Shown: positions 30,922 to 39,239 of the stretch, piece after piece | Numbering within the stretch: position 1 is the first letter of the stretch | How the letters are laid out: every line of letters starts with the position of its first letter | NCBI RefSeq assembly: GCF_900090245.1 | Contig: NZ_FMDN01000012.1 | Span: forward strand, 124,001 to 188,000 | Length of the DNA stretch: 64,000 nucleotides | Source: Micromonospora halophytica | GTDB lineage: Bacteria; Actinomycetota; Actinomycetes; Mycobacteriales; Micromonosporaceae | Direction: 5' to 3' | The notes under the pieces: model-generated | Databases searched by the model: none | Told to the model about the DNA's origin: nothing | Seen by the model: the letters and a program-made list of their open reading frames with translations, nothing else | Position numbers and translations under genes: made by a program

Positions 30922-32274
30922 ATGATCCAGAACCTGGTCGTCCTCGGCGCGTCGGGGGACCTCTCGGCCCGGTACCTGCTGCCCGCGGTGGCCCGGCTGC
31001 ACGCCGCCGGGCTGCTCGACGATCGGCAGACCATCCTCGGCATCGACCGGGACGAGCGCGACGACGAGGAGTTCCGCGCTGCCGCCCGGGCACGGCTCGC
31101 CCGAAAGGCACCCGACCTGAGTGCCCGGGACGTACGCGGCGTCACGGATCGGCTGCGTCACCGTAGCGCCGACGTCACCGATGCGGCCCAGCTGGCCGCC
31201 GCGCTGGGTGACCTGACCGGGCCGGCCGCGGTCTACCTCGCCCTGCCCAACACGATCTTCCAGGGCGCGGTGCGAGCCCTGGCCGGGAGCGGCCTGCCGG
31301 CCGGCAGTCGCCTGATCGTGGAGAAGCCCTTCGGCGCCGATCTCGCCGACGCCCGCCGGCTCAACGAGACCATCCACGGCTGCTTCGCCGAGGACGACGT
31401 GTTCCGCGTCGACCACTTCCTGGCCAAGCAGACCGTGCTCAACGTGCTCGGCCTGCGCTTCGCCAACCGGGTTTTCGAACCGGTCTGGAACGCCCTGCAC
31501 ATCGCGTCCGTCGACATCGTCTGGGACGAGACCGTCGCGCTGAAGGGCCGTGCCGGCTACTACGACGGCGCCGGAGCGCTCAAGGACATGACCCAGAACC
31601 ACCTGCTCCAACTGCTCGCCCTCGTCGCCATGGAACCACCGACCAGCACCGGCCACCGGGACCTGCGCGACCGCAAGATCGACGCGCTGCGCGCGGTGCG
31701 CCCTCCGGCGGCGGACCAGATGGGCGCGTTGACGCGCCGCGCCCGGTACACCGCCGGCCGCGTCGACGGCAGGTCGGTGCCCGCCTACGTCGACGAACCC
31801 GGGGTGGATCCTGGTCGCGACACGGAGACCTTCGCCGAGGTCACCGTGTACGTCGACAACTGGCGCTGGGCCGGTGTGCCGTTCCGGCTGCGCACCGGCA
31901 AAGCCCTCGGTCAGGCGCGTCGGGAGATCGTCGTGCGGTTCCGGCCCGTCCCGCACCAGCCCTTTCCCGACACCGCACCGGCGAACCGGCTGCGCATGCG
32001 TCTGGACCCGGACGCGATCAGCCTCGACATCAACCTCAACGGCAGCGGCGACCCGTTCTGCCTGGAACGCGTCCACCTCGACGCGCGCTTCCCCGCCCAA
32101 CAACTGCCGCCCTACGCCCACGTCCTGCTGGGTGTCCTGCACGGCGATCCCACGCTGTCCATCCGCGGCGACGAGGCGGAGGAGGGCTGGCGCATCGTCG
32201 AACCCGTCCTCAAGGCCTGGTCCGACGGCACCGTCCCGATGCTCACGTACCCCGCCGGGTCCGGCGGCCCCTGA
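30922..32274 (+). CDS. zwf: Glucose-6-phosphate dehydrogenase family protein, divergent
   Basis: This 450-residue protein has an N-terminal Rossmann fold (LVVLGASGDLSARYLLPA), the EKPFG motif and the C-terminal G6PDH domain (FRLRTGKAL). The family catalyses NADP-dependent oxidation of glucose 6-phosphate. The active-site signature normally reading RIDHYLGKE is RVDHFLAKQ (about residues 162-170). The catalytic His-Asp pair and the substrate-binding Lys are retained, but Gly and Glu are changed. It is probably a divergent paralogue with altered kinetics or substrate. It stands alone, not with tal, opcA or pgl, unlike the usual actinobacterial zwf operon. ATG start without a clear ribosome site. 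Confidence 0.85.
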   Translation: MIQNLVVLGASGDLSARYLLPAVARLHAAGLLDDRQTILGIDRDERDDEEFRAAARARLARKAPDLSARDVRGVTDRLRHRSADVTDAAQLAAALGDLTGPAAVYLALPNTIFQGAVRALAGSGLPAGSRLIVEKPFGADLADARRLNETIHGCFAEDDVFRVDHFLAKQTVLNVLGLRFANRVFEPVWNALHIASVDIVWDETVALKGRAGYYDGAGALKDMTQNHLLQLLALVAMEPPTSTGHRDLRDRKIDALRAVRPPAADQMGALTRRARYTAGRVDGRSVPAYVDEPGVDPGRDTETFAEVTVYVDNWRWAGVPFRLRTGKALGQARREIVVRFRPVPHQPFPDTAPANRLRMRLDPDAISLDINLNGSGDPFCLERVHLDARFPAQQLPPYAHVLLGVLHGDPTLSIRGDEAEEGWRIVEPVLKAWSDGTVPMLTYPAGSGGP

Positions 32275-32393
32275 GTTGCCCGGCAGCGACACAGGGCCGG
32301 CCGGGCGGCAGGTGCGACGTCGCGGGTATCCGGTGGGGCCACACCGCCGGGTCTCGGGATGCCATTCTTCAGGTCGGCGCGGAGGAGGCGGGC

Positions 32394-33488
32394 ATGCGGG
32401 AACTCGACCCGGGGATCCGGCGGTGGCGTACCGTGCTGATCGCGTCGGGTGTCGTCGTCGCCCTGACGGTCGCCCCCGGTGCGGCGGTGGCCGCGCCGCC
32501 GGCCCCCGGAACGCCGGTGTGCCGGGTGGCCGACGAGCGGCTGGACGAGATCTCGGGGCTGGTCGCCACGGACGACGGCTTCGTCGCCGTCAACGACGGC
32601 AGCGACGAGGAGTCCCACCGCCGGATCTTCTTCCTCGACGCGGACTGCGCGGTGGTGCGTACCGTGCGGTTCCCCTCCCGTCCCCGGGACACCGAGGACC
32701 TGGCGGTCACCGCCGACGGCACGGTCTGGGTGGCCGACATCGGCGACAACGACCGGGCCCGGGAGACGGTCGCGGTGTGGACGCTGCGTCCGGGAATCCG
32801 GCGGCCGGCGCTGCACCGGATGGCCTATCCGGACGGCCCGCACGACGCCGAGGCGCTGCTGGTCACCGGGGACGGCCGGCCGCTGATCGTCACCAAGCAG
32901 GTCGGCGCCGCCGGACTGTACGCCCCGGCGACGCCGCTACGCACGGGGGCGACCGTGCCGTTGTCCCGGGTCGGTGCGGTGCGGCTGCCCGACAGCAGCA
33001 CCAGCAACCCGTTCGGCTTCTTCGGTCGACGGCTGGTGACCGGCGCGGCGAGCGCGCCCGACCGGCGGCGGGTGGTGCTGCGCAGCTACGCCGACGCGTT
33101 CGAGTTCGACGTCCCCGGCGGGGATGTGATCGCGGCGTTGACCACCGGCCGGCCGCGCGTGGTTGCCCTTCCGGACGAGCCGCAGGGCGAGTCGGTCACC
33201 TACAGCCGGGACGGGCGCTTCCTGCTCACCGTCTCCGAGACCGCCGACCAGCCGTCCGGCACCCGACCCACGGTCCTGCGCTATCCGTTGCCGTCCGCCC
33301 CGGCCGCCGCCGCGACCCGGCCCGCTCCGCCGGCCTCCGCCGCCGGACCGGGGACCCGAACGGGGGCGGTGCCGGCGCCGGCGAGCCGCAGGGAGTCCGG
33401 TGCGGCCGCGGTGGGGGTCGGGGTGGTCGGGCTCGGCGTGGCCGCGCTGGTGCTGTTCGGACTGGCCCGGGGTCGTCGCCGCCGGTGA
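32394..33488 (+). CDS. Secreted, C-terminally membrane-anchored beta-propeller-like protein
   Basis: This 364-residue protein has a signal peptide (hydrophobic residues about 12-34, cleavage after AVA). The repetitive beta-rich domain carries motifs such as LDEISGLVATDDGFVAVNDG, VWVADIGDNDRARETVAVW and GESVTYSRDGRFLLTVSE, as in esterase-like or PQQ-type propellers. A Pro/Ala linker precedes a single transmembrane helix (about 337-358) and an Arg-rich tail. The LPxTG motif is absent, so it is a membrane-anchored rather than sortase-linked surface protein. GGAGGAGG precedes the ATG. Function unknown. Confidence 0.75.
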   Translation: MRELDPGIRRWRTVLIASGVVVALTVAPGAAVAAPPAPGTPVCRVADERLDEISGLVATDDGFVAVNDGSDEESHRRIFFLDADCAVVRTVRFPSRPRDTEDLAVTADGTVWVADIGDNDRARETVAVWTLRPGIRRPALHRMAYPDGPHDAEALLVTGDGRPLIVTKQVGAAGLYAPATPLRTGATVPLSRVGAVRLPDSSTSNPFGFFGRRLVTGAASAPDRRRVVLRSYADAFEFDVPGGDVIAALTTGRPRVVALPDEPQGESVTYSRDGRFLLTVSETADQPSGTRPTVLRYPLPSAPAAAATRPAPPASAAGPGTRTGAVPAPASRRESGAAAVGVGVVGLGVAALVLFGLARGRRRR

Positions 33489-33727
33489 CCCGACCGGTGC
33501 CGCCCGCACCGGCGCTCCGGCGGGACATCGAGAGCGCGACGCGCCCGACCGGCGGCGCCACCCGGGGTGCGTGCCTTCGGTAACAGGCACAACATTGCAT
33601 CCATGAGCGACCGGCACCCTACGAAAATGCGGCAATCACACTGGGCCATGGCCGCTTGCAAAACGGTAGGCTGCCAGCGTCGGAGCCAATTCCCGAAGCG
33701 ATGCCGGATGCCAGCGGAGGTTGTTTC

Positions 33728-34330
33728 ATGAAAGTGGAGAGACTTGCCATCGAGGGTGCCTGGCTCATGTCGCCGAGCCGCGGGACCGACGTGCAGGACG
33801 ACTGTCTCGACTGGTGCCGGTCCGAGGTGCTGGAAGAGCATCTCGGCCACGAAATGGCGTTGACCAGGGGCGGTCTTTCCGTCTCCACGGGCGGGGCCGT
33901 CCGCGGCATCTATTTCACCGATGACACGCCCGGAGCGGCGAAATATGTCATGTGCATCAACGGCGCCGTGCAGGAGGTGGTGGTCGACCTGCGGGAGGGG
34001 TCGCCCACCTTCGGCTGCGCCGACGCGGTGATCCTGGACGACCGGAAAAGCTGCGGACTGTACATTACCCAAGGGCTGGGACATGGTTTCTGCGCGCTGA
34101 CCGAAACGGCGGTGACCGTCCGTCTGAGGTCTGCGGCCTACAACTCCGACGCCGAGCGCACGGTCCATCCCCTCGATCCGGCATTCGGAATCGAGTGGCT
34201 GACCGACGCCCCGGCCCTGTTGTCACAGGACGCAGCGGCGCCGACCCTGGCATCCCTGGTGGCGGCCGGAGGGCTCTCCCGCGTCGTACGGCGTCAGGAC
34301 GAGGCCAGGTTCACGCCGGCGTCGCCCTGA
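33728..34330 (+). CDS. dTDP-4-keto-6-deoxyhexose 3,5-epimerase-like protein with His-to-Tyr change
   Basis: This 200-residue RmlC-type cupin is related to the C-5 epimerases that convert D- to L-configured dTDP-deoxysugars. VVVDLREGSPTFG, YITQGLGHGFCAL and HPLDPAFGIEW are conserved. The general-base histidine in the RGxHF motif is replaced: here it reads RGIYF (Tyr62). The tyrosine acid in AAYNSDAE is kept. The protein may be inactive, act on another step, or use Tyr62. The ATG has GGAGG at 33716-33720, seven bases away. It is the first gene of the aromatic polyketide region and converges with the NmrA-type gene at a strong hairpin. Confidence 0.85.
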   Translation: MKVERLAIEGAWLMSPSRGTDVQDDCLDWCRSEVLEEHLGHEMALTRGGLSVSTGGAVRGIYFTDDTPGAAKYVMCINGAVQEVVVDLREGSPTFGCADAVILDDRKSCGLYITQGLGHGFCALTETAVTVRLRSAAYNSDAERTVHPLDPAFGIEWLTDAPALLSQDAAAPTLASLVAAGGLSRVVRRQDEARFTPASP

Positions 34331-34348
34331 GCGTCCACCGGCCCGGAC

Positions 34349-34391
34349 GACAAAGAGGTGAGGGCGGCTGCACCGCTCTCACCTCTTTGTC
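34349..34391. terminator. Bidirectional terminator hairpin
   Basis: A perfect 14-base stem (GACAAAGAGGTGAG at 34349-34362 with 34378-34391) has an inner GCGG/CCGC extension. It lies between the convergent epimerase-like and NmrA-like genes. Confidence 0.85.
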
Positions 34392-34404
34392 ATGCCGTAG
34401 ACGA

Positions 34405-35226
34405 TCAGCGGAACTCGTCCCGATGGTCCGCCGCCCACTGCACCAGCGTCCGGGCCGGCCGACCGAGGACCTCCTGGACCGTCGGCAGCACCTGCTCCGG
34501 ATTGTCGACCGTCTTGGCCCAGAGGCCCAGCAGCCAGTCGATGACGAATTCCGGCATCTGGTCCCTGACGTGCGCGCGCCACTGGTCCGGGGTCAGTTCC
34601 TCGAACTGGATCTCCCGCCCTACGCCCTCGCTGAGGGCCCGCACCTGCTCGCTCTTGGTGAGCGACTCAGGTCCGGTCACGGTGTAGATCTTCCCCTCGT
34701 CGGCGGCGACCAGCGCGGCGGCGGCCACCTCGGCGACGTCCGCCTCGTGGACCGGCGCCTGCCGTGCCGCGTCGTACGGCGCCCGCACCACTGCCTCGGT
34801 GCGGATCGCCTCGGCCCAGTCCGAGAGGTTCCCCGCGAACATGCCGGGGCGGACGTGCGCCCAGCCGACGCCGGAGTTCTCGACCACCAACTCCGCGGCG
34901 CGGTGGAAACCGCCGGTCGGGTCACCCTCGAACGCCGCGCTCGCGGACGAGAGCAACACAATTCGCTGAACGCCGGCCTGCTTGGCCAGGTCCACCACTT
35001 TCTGCGTTTCTCCGGCGACCACCAGATACAGTCGGTCGATTCCCTCGAAATGCTCCGCGAGGGCGTCCGGCTTTTCGAGGTCGCCGGCCACGACGTCGAC
35101 TCCGGACGGCAGGCCGGCAGTTTCCGGCCGCCGCGTCAATGCGCGTACTTCCACCTTCTGGTCGAGCAGACTGTCGACTACGTGGCGGCCGACTGTTCCC
35201 GTAGCTCCGGTCACAAAGATCTTCAC
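34405..35226 (-). CDS. NmrA-like NAD(P)-binding oxidoreductase
   Basis: This 273-residue protein is an atypical short-chain dehydrogenase. It has the N-terminal Rossmann motif VTGATGTVGRHVV, AGDLEKPDAL and VQRIVLLSSASA, and lacks the YxxxK active site of classical SDRs. This is the NmrA/quinone-reductase-2-like family. Members in aromatic polyketide clusters are proposed to reduce quinones or bind NADP(H), with few proven. The GTG at 35226 follows GAAGGAGC by seven bases. It is last in the leftward set cyclase, aromatase, methyltransferase, NmrA, 102 bases after the methyltransferase. Likely a tailoring reductase. Confidence 0.85.
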   Translation of the reverse strand: MKIFVTGATGTVGRHVVDSLLDQKVEVRALTRRPETAGLPSGVDVVAGDLEKPDALAEHFEGIDRLYLVVAGETQKVVDLAKQAGVQRIVLLSSASAAFEGDPTGGFHRAAELVVENSGVGWAHVRPGMFAGNLSDWAEAIRTEAVVRAPYDAARQAPVHEADVAEVAAAALVAADEGKIYTVTGPESLTKSEQVRALSEGVGREIQFEELTPDQWRAHVRDQMPEFVIDWLLGLWAKTVDNPEQVLPTVQEVLGRPARTLVQWAADHRDEFR

Positions 35227-35328
35227 GCAAGCTCCTTCGTGCTCCGCGGTCTCGAGCGACCGTACCAACGTCCCGGCGAAATTTCACATAGCTCTTCGCC
35301 GGGCGTTCGCAGGGCCGCTGAGCTGGGC

Positions 35329-36006
35329 TTACAGCCTCACCTCGAACAATGCGACAGATCCTCGTACTGTCACTTCGTAATCGGTGAATCTGCTGGCCAG
35401 CTCCGCCTCCAGGCCGCGGAGCGAGTCGCCCTCGTTGTCGAAGGTCCGCTTCTCGTTCAGGGTCTCCAGCAGCCTCAGCGCCTCGCTGCTGTGCGGGACG
35501 CCGGTTCCCGGCACGGTGCTGCCGAAGATCCGGCCGCCCGGTACGACATGTGCGCGGGCGTGGTCGAACACCCTTGCCTTGTGGCGCATCCCGCCCGGCA
35601 GGCAGTGCAGCAGGAAGTTCATGCCCACCGAGTCGAACTGTTCGCCGTCGAGCGCGAATGGCGACAGCACGTCGCGTTCGAAGACGGCCGGTTGGAACCG
35701 CCGTAACCGGGCAGCCGACTGGGCCAGCACGGTCGGGTTGAGATCGACCAGCGCGATCCGGGGCCGCGGTGAGCGTTGCCGGCAGCTGTCGAGGAAGAAC
35801 CCGGTGCCCGGCCCGAGGTCGAGGTGCCGCTCACCGATGTTCCGGTCGTAGAGCCGGACCATCTCGGCGCTGTCGCAGAGCCAGATCCGGCGGCAGATCC
35901 GGTCGAGCACGACGTTGTCGTACTGCGACAGCCACTCCTGGTCGTAGACGGCCGTGCCGGCGAGGACGTCCCCGCGGGTCGGACTGGTGTCGACCTGCTC
36001 AGGCAT
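35329..36006 (-). CDS. SAM-dependent class I methyltransferase
   Basis: This 225-residue protein has motif I LDLGPGTGFFLD (about residue 64), an acidic motif II (ALVDLN) and post-motifs around GMNFLLHCLPGG. It would transfer a methyl group from SAM. The type (O-, C- or N-) and acceptor are not evident. Its ATG lies eight bases inside the end of the aromatase/cyclase gene, so the two are translationally coupled, which suggests an early action on the polyketide. No ring-binding domain typical of DnrK/TcmO O-methyltransferases is present, so it is a small single-domain enzyme. Confidence 0.88.
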   Translation of the reverse strand: MPEQVDTSPTRGDVLAGTAVYDQEWLSQYDNVVLDRICRRIWLCDSAEMVRLYDRNIGERHLDLGPGTGFFLDSCRQRSPRPRIALVDLNPTVLAQSAARLRRFQPAVFERDVLSPFALDGEQFDSVGMNFLLHCLPGGMRHKARVFDHARAHVVPGGRIFGSTVPGTGVPHSSEALRLLETLNEKRTFDNEGDSLRGLEAELASRFTDYEVTVRGSVALFEVRL

Positions 36007-36931
36007 GGTGCTGCTCCTCGGCGTACGCCTTCGCCAGCCGCAGATTGCTCATGCTGTTCGCGCTGAGGACCCGGCGCAGGTACTTGCGGGCGTCCAGCAC
36101 CGTGGTGTCCGCACCGAGGATCGGCAGCGCGGACGGCTTGATCACCGCGGTGTGCCGGGCGCCGAGGATGAAGCCCTCCCGCGTCGGCGTGAACCTCCAG
36201 TGCCCGGTGTGGCCGTCCAACAGCTTCGGCAGGTGGATCTGCTTGTAGACGATCTTGTTGTTGGGCAGGCAGATCCGCACCGACCGGGTGGTGTGCGGCG
36301 AGCCGTCCGGCGTGTGGGTGTCCATGTCGAAGAACTGGATGTTCGGGACCCGCTCCTCAAGCACCAGCCGCGAGACGTGCGGGATGCGCTCCGGCCACTT
36401 GTCGGCCTCGTACAGGTACTCGTACGCGGCGTCGAGCGACCCGGCCACGAAGAGCGGATCCTCGAAGTCGACGACCAGGTCCCGCCGTTCCTCGTCGTGC
36501 TCCGCGGCCGTGCGGACGGCGTTGAGCAGTTCCCGCAGTTCCCGCTCCGCGCCGGCCGCGTCGTAGCTGCCGTCACCCGCCGCGGCCTGCTCCAACCGGA
36601 CCTCGGTGGACGAGTCGGACGACGGGTGCAGGATCCACTCGCCCCGCGCGCCGGCCGCGCCGGGCTGGTGCGGCGCGAACTCGTAGCGGATCCGCAACTG
36701 CTCACGATCGAAGTGCCAGCTCGCCTGCCAGGTCCGCACGGTGTGGTCGTCGATCACCCACCAGTGCCGGAAGAGCTGCCCGTGCTCGTCGGCGCCGAGC
36801 GGTTCCGCGTGCACGGACGGGCCGTGGAACTGCGGCCAGCTACCCAGGTCGGCGACCAGGTCGAACACCAGGGTCGCGGGTGCGGCAACCGTCGCGGTGT
36901 GCTGGATGGTGTCCTTGTTCAGAGTCGGCAC
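35999..36931 (-). CDS. Didomain polyketide aromatase/cyclase
   Basis: This 310-residue protein has two SRPBCC (START-like) domains, about 1-150 and 155-305. The first starts IQHTATVAAPATLVFDLVADLGSWPQFHG and the second carries YEYLYEADKWPERIPHVSRLVLEE, a hallmark of ActVII/Gra-type didomain enzymes. These close and aromatise the first ring of C-9-reduced poly-beta-ketone chains. The presence of a didomain rather than monodomain enzyme suggests a reduced first ring. It is transcribed leftward from a promoter with heptamer repeats (36982-37024) and coupled to the methyltransferase. Confidence 0.93.
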   Translation of the reverse strand: MPTLNKDTIQHTATVAAPATLVFDLVADLGSWPQFHGPSVHAEPLGADEHGQLFRHWWVIDDHTVRTWQASWHFDREQLRIRYEFAPHQPGAAGARGEWILHPSSDSSTEVRLEQAAAGDGSYDAAGAERELRELLNAVRTAAEHDEERRDLVVDFEDPLFVAGSLDAAYEYLYEADKWPERIPHVSRLVLEERVPNIQFFDMDTHTPDGSPHTTRSVRICLPNNKIVYKQIHLPKLLDGHTGHWRFTPTREGFILGARHTAVIKPSALPILGADTTVLDARKYLRRVLSANSMSNLRLAKAYAEEQHHA

Positions 36932-36981
36932 GGTGCGGTACCTCCGGGATCGGGTGGAAACGTTCAGCGCCTGCTGGCCTG

Positions 36982-37024
36982 AGATTCGCCGTTGTGGCTC
37001 GAGTACCTGTGGAACCTCGGTGGA
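36982..37024 (-). promoter_or_regulatory. SARP-type repeat and -10 box before the aromatase gene
   Basis: On the minus strand three heptamers lie at an exact 11-base period: TCCACCG (37024-37018), TCCACAG (37013-37007) and TCGAGCC (37002-36996). Eight bases after the last comes GAATCT (36987-36982), a possible -10 box. The layout matches known SARP sites. The first two repeats are weak matches. Confidence 0.5.
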
Positions 37025-37030
37025 CCACGC

Positions 37031-37810
37031 TCAGTCGGCCAGCAACGCCACCGCCCTCGTCCATCCCGCGCCGCCGCCGGTGATCTTCACCGGGAAGCAC
37101 GAGACGTCGAACCCGTACGGGTGGGGCAGCGTGCCGAGGTTGGCCAGGCGCTCGATCTGGCAGTACTCCCGGTCCCGGCCGGCGAAGTGCGCGGGCCACA
37201 GCACGGACCGGTCGCCCGTCCGCTGGTACCGCCGGATGATGTCGCCGAACGGCGCGTCCAGGCTGAAGGCGTCGGTGCCGATCACCTTCACCCCGAGATC
37301 CAGCAACAGGTGGACGGCGGGACCGTCGAGGCCGGCGAAGTCCGTGAAGTACTCCGGGGTCCCCACCCGCTGGTCGGCGCCGGTGTGCAGCAGCACGATC
37401 TCCCCCGCGGACGGGGTGTGCCCGATCCGGGCGAACTCCTTCTCCAACCGGGCGGCGCCGATCACCCCGGTCGGGGCGTCGGTCACGTCGAGCACGACAC
37501 CGGGGCCGTGGAACCAGTCGAGCGGCAGCTCGTCGATGTGCCGCGGGGTGCCGGTCCCGTAGGTGCACCGGGATCCGTAGTGCGACGGAGCGTCGACGTG
37601 GGTGCCGGTGTGCGTGGTGAGGGAGATCCGGTCGAGCGAGAGGAACTCGCCCTCCGGCAGCACGTCCGGATCGAAGTCGATGCCGAAGTGCTCGCGCATC
37701 TCGGAACTCATGTGCAGGGCACCCGCCCGCGGGGTGAGCACCTCGTGGACCACGGGGTCGGGCTCGTGGGCCCGGGCGTCCACGGGTGAGGACAGATCGA
37801 TGATGCGCAC
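37031..37810 (-). CDS. PF04199-type polyketide cyclase (SnoaM/DpsY-like)
   Basis: This 259-residue protein belongs to the cyclase/kynurenine-formamidase-like family. It begins RIIDLSSPVDARAHEP and has the metal-site motif THTGTHVDAPSHYG (the HxGTHxDxPxH signature) and IVLLHTGAD. In anthracycline-type pathways such enzymes (SnoaM, DpsY) assist second and third ring closure. The GTG at 37810 follows GGAGG by five bases. It is the first gene of the leftward set, divergent from the SnoaL-like gene; the 173-bp gap carries a period-11 repeat that may serve either side. Confidence 0.88.
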   Translation of the reverse strand: MRIIDLSSPVDARAHEPDPVVHEVLTPRAGALHMSSEMREHFGIDFDPDVLPEGEFLSLDRISLTTHTGTHVDAPSHYGSRCTYGTGTPRHIDELPLDWFHGPGVVLDVTDAPTGVIGAARLEKEFARIGHTPSAGEIVLLHTGADQRVGTPEYFTDFAGLDGPAVHLLLDLGVKVIGTDAFSLDAPFGDIIRRYQRTGDRSVLWPAHFAGRDREYCQIERLANLGTLPHPYGFDVSCFPVKITGGGAGWTRAVALLAD

Positions 37811-37902
37811 TGCTGCCTCCGGTGGGTGTGTCGGCTGCGCCGTCGCCGGGAATGGTCCCGGGAGCTGAGCCAGGCCCGTTGGAGCCTCGCTGTACACCCG
37901 CC

Positions 37903-37934
37903 TCGAGCAGGACTCGAAACCACTGTGGAACGTT
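37903..37934 (+). promoter_or_regulatory. SARP-type direct repeat in the divergent cyclase/SnoaL-like promoter region
   Basis: TCGAGCA (37903-37909) and TCGAAAC (37914-37920) are separated by four bases, giving an 11-base period that matches the TCGAGC-type consensus of ActII-ORF4 and DnrI. Eight bases later AACGTT (37929-37934) is a plausible -10 box, 50 bases before the SnoaL-like start. Confidence 0.65.
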
Positions 37935-37983
37935 GCCGTCCGGGGAGATCCGTCCCCGGCGTACCACTGCGGAGATGAGGAGC

Positions 37984-38454
37984 ATGTCCTTGACGACGGC
38001 GCAGCAGGCATTCGAACGGACCTACGCGGAGGTGCTGCAGTTCTACGCCGAGCACATCCAGGCGATGGACGAGGGGCGGGCGGAGGAGGTGGCGCTGACC
38101 TTCACCGAGGACGCCTCGCTGGTGTCCCCGCCGAAGATCGCCGAGCCGGTCCGGGGGCGGGCGAACCTCCGCGCCGGCCTGCGGAAGGCGGCCGACGCAC
38201 AGGCGGCCGAGGGAGTGCGGTACCGCCGGTGCCACACCATGATGTCGGTACGGCCGGGCCCCGACGCCGAACTGTTCGTCCGGGCGTACGTGCAGGTGGT
38301 GCGCACCGGACCGGACGGCGGCTCGCACCTGCACGCCATGTGCGTCTGCGAGGACGTGCTGGTGCGCCGGGACGGCGCGCTGAAGATCCGTGAGCGGGTG
38401 GTCACCCGCGACGACCAACTTCGGGTCGACCCCGGCTCGAGCGCCCATGGGTAG
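37984..38454 (+). CDS. SnoaL-like/NTF2-fold protein
   Basis: This 156-residue cone-shaped alpha+beta protein has the SnoaL/ketosteroid-isomerase-like pattern: AFERTYAEVLQFYAEHIQAMDEGRAEEVALTFTEDASLVSP and C-terminal LKIRERVVTRDDQ. In aromatic polyketide pathways relatives act as aldol cyclases (SnoaL), hydroxylases or ActVI-A-type proteins. The active-site Asp of SnoaL cannot be assigned with confidence. Two in-frame ATGs exist (37975, 37984). I chose 37984, for which GGAG at 37971-37974 is well placed. Its stop overlaps the ATG of the SDR gene (eight bases), so they are coupled. Confidence 0.82.
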   Translation: MSLTTAQQAFERTYAEVLQFYAEHIQAMDEGRAEEVALTFTEDASLVSPPKIAEPVRGRANLRAGLRKAADAQAAEGVRYRRCHTMMSVRPGPDAELFVRAYVQVVRTGPDGGSHLHAMCVCEDVLVRRDGALKIRERVVTRDDQLRVDPGSSAHG

Positions 38455-39232
38455 CTTCCTCGCCGTGAGCGACTCCAGGTACAACACCGCCGCACGCGGT
38501 GTCATCGTCACCGGTGGTGGTACGGGCATCGGCCGGGCCACCGCGCAAGGGTTCGCCGAGCAGGGCGACCAGGTGCTGGTCGTGGGGCGTACGGAGCGGA
38601 CACTCGCCGAGACCGCGCTCGACCGGCCGAACATCCGCACGCTGGCTGTCGACATCACCGACCCGGGCGCCGCCGAGGTGATCGTCAGCACCGCGCTGCG
38701 CGAGTTCGGCAGGCTCGACGTGCTGGTCAACAACGCCGGGATCGCCGTACCGGCACCGGTCGGGCAGATCGACCGCCGCAGCGCCACCGAGCAGCTCGAG
38801 GTGAATCTCCTCGCCCCGATCTTCCTCACCCAGCAGGCGCTCCCCGCGCTCGCCGAGACCAACGGCACGGTGGTGAACCTGAGCAGCGCCGGTTCCCTGG
38901 GCCGCCGGGCCTGGCCGTACCTGTCGATCTACGGCGCCGGCAAGGTGGCCATCGACTTCCTCACCAGGACGTGGGCGGTCGAGTTCGCCCCGCGGGGGGT
39001 GCGCGTCGTGGCTGTCGCCGCCGGAGTGATCGCGACCGGTATGGGCATCCGCTCGGGTTCCACCCCGCAGGAGTACGAGGGTTTCCTCGCCCAGATCAGC
39101 AAGCTCGCTCCGCTCGGGCGGGTCGGACAGCCGGAGGAGATCGCCTGGTGGGTGCGGCAGCTCACCGATCCGGCGGCCGGCTACGCGACGGGGACGGTCC
39201 TCGCGGTCGACGGGGGATTGAGCGTCACCTGA
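38447..39232 (+). CDS. SDR-family ketoreductase
   Basis: This 261-residue classical short-chain dehydrogenase has the cofactor motif VTGGGTGIGRA, NNAG, catalytic Ser in VNLSSAGS and YGAGK (Tyr, Lys). An Arg after the second beta strand (VVGRTERT) suggests NADPH. It does not look like the ActIII C-9 ketoreductase group, whose active-site region reads PYSASKHG. It is therefore more likely a later tailoring reductase or a non-canonical chain reductase. ATG at 38447 overlaps the preceding stop; a GTG at 38465 is a possible shorter start. Confidence 0.85.
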   Translation: MGSFLAVSDSRYNTAARGVIVTGGGTGIGRATAQGFAEQGDQVLVVGRTERTLAETALDRPNIRTLAVDITDPGAAEVIVSTALREFGRLDVLVNNAGIAVPAPVGQIDRRSATEQLEVNLLAPIFLTQQALPALAETNGTVVNLSSAGSLGRRAWPYLSIYGAGKVAIDFLTRTWAVEFAPRGVRVVAVAAGVIATGMGIRSGSTPQEYEGFLAQISKLAPLGRVGQPEEIAWWVRQLTDPAAGYATGTVLAVDGGLSVT

Positions 39233-39239
39233 GGGCGTG

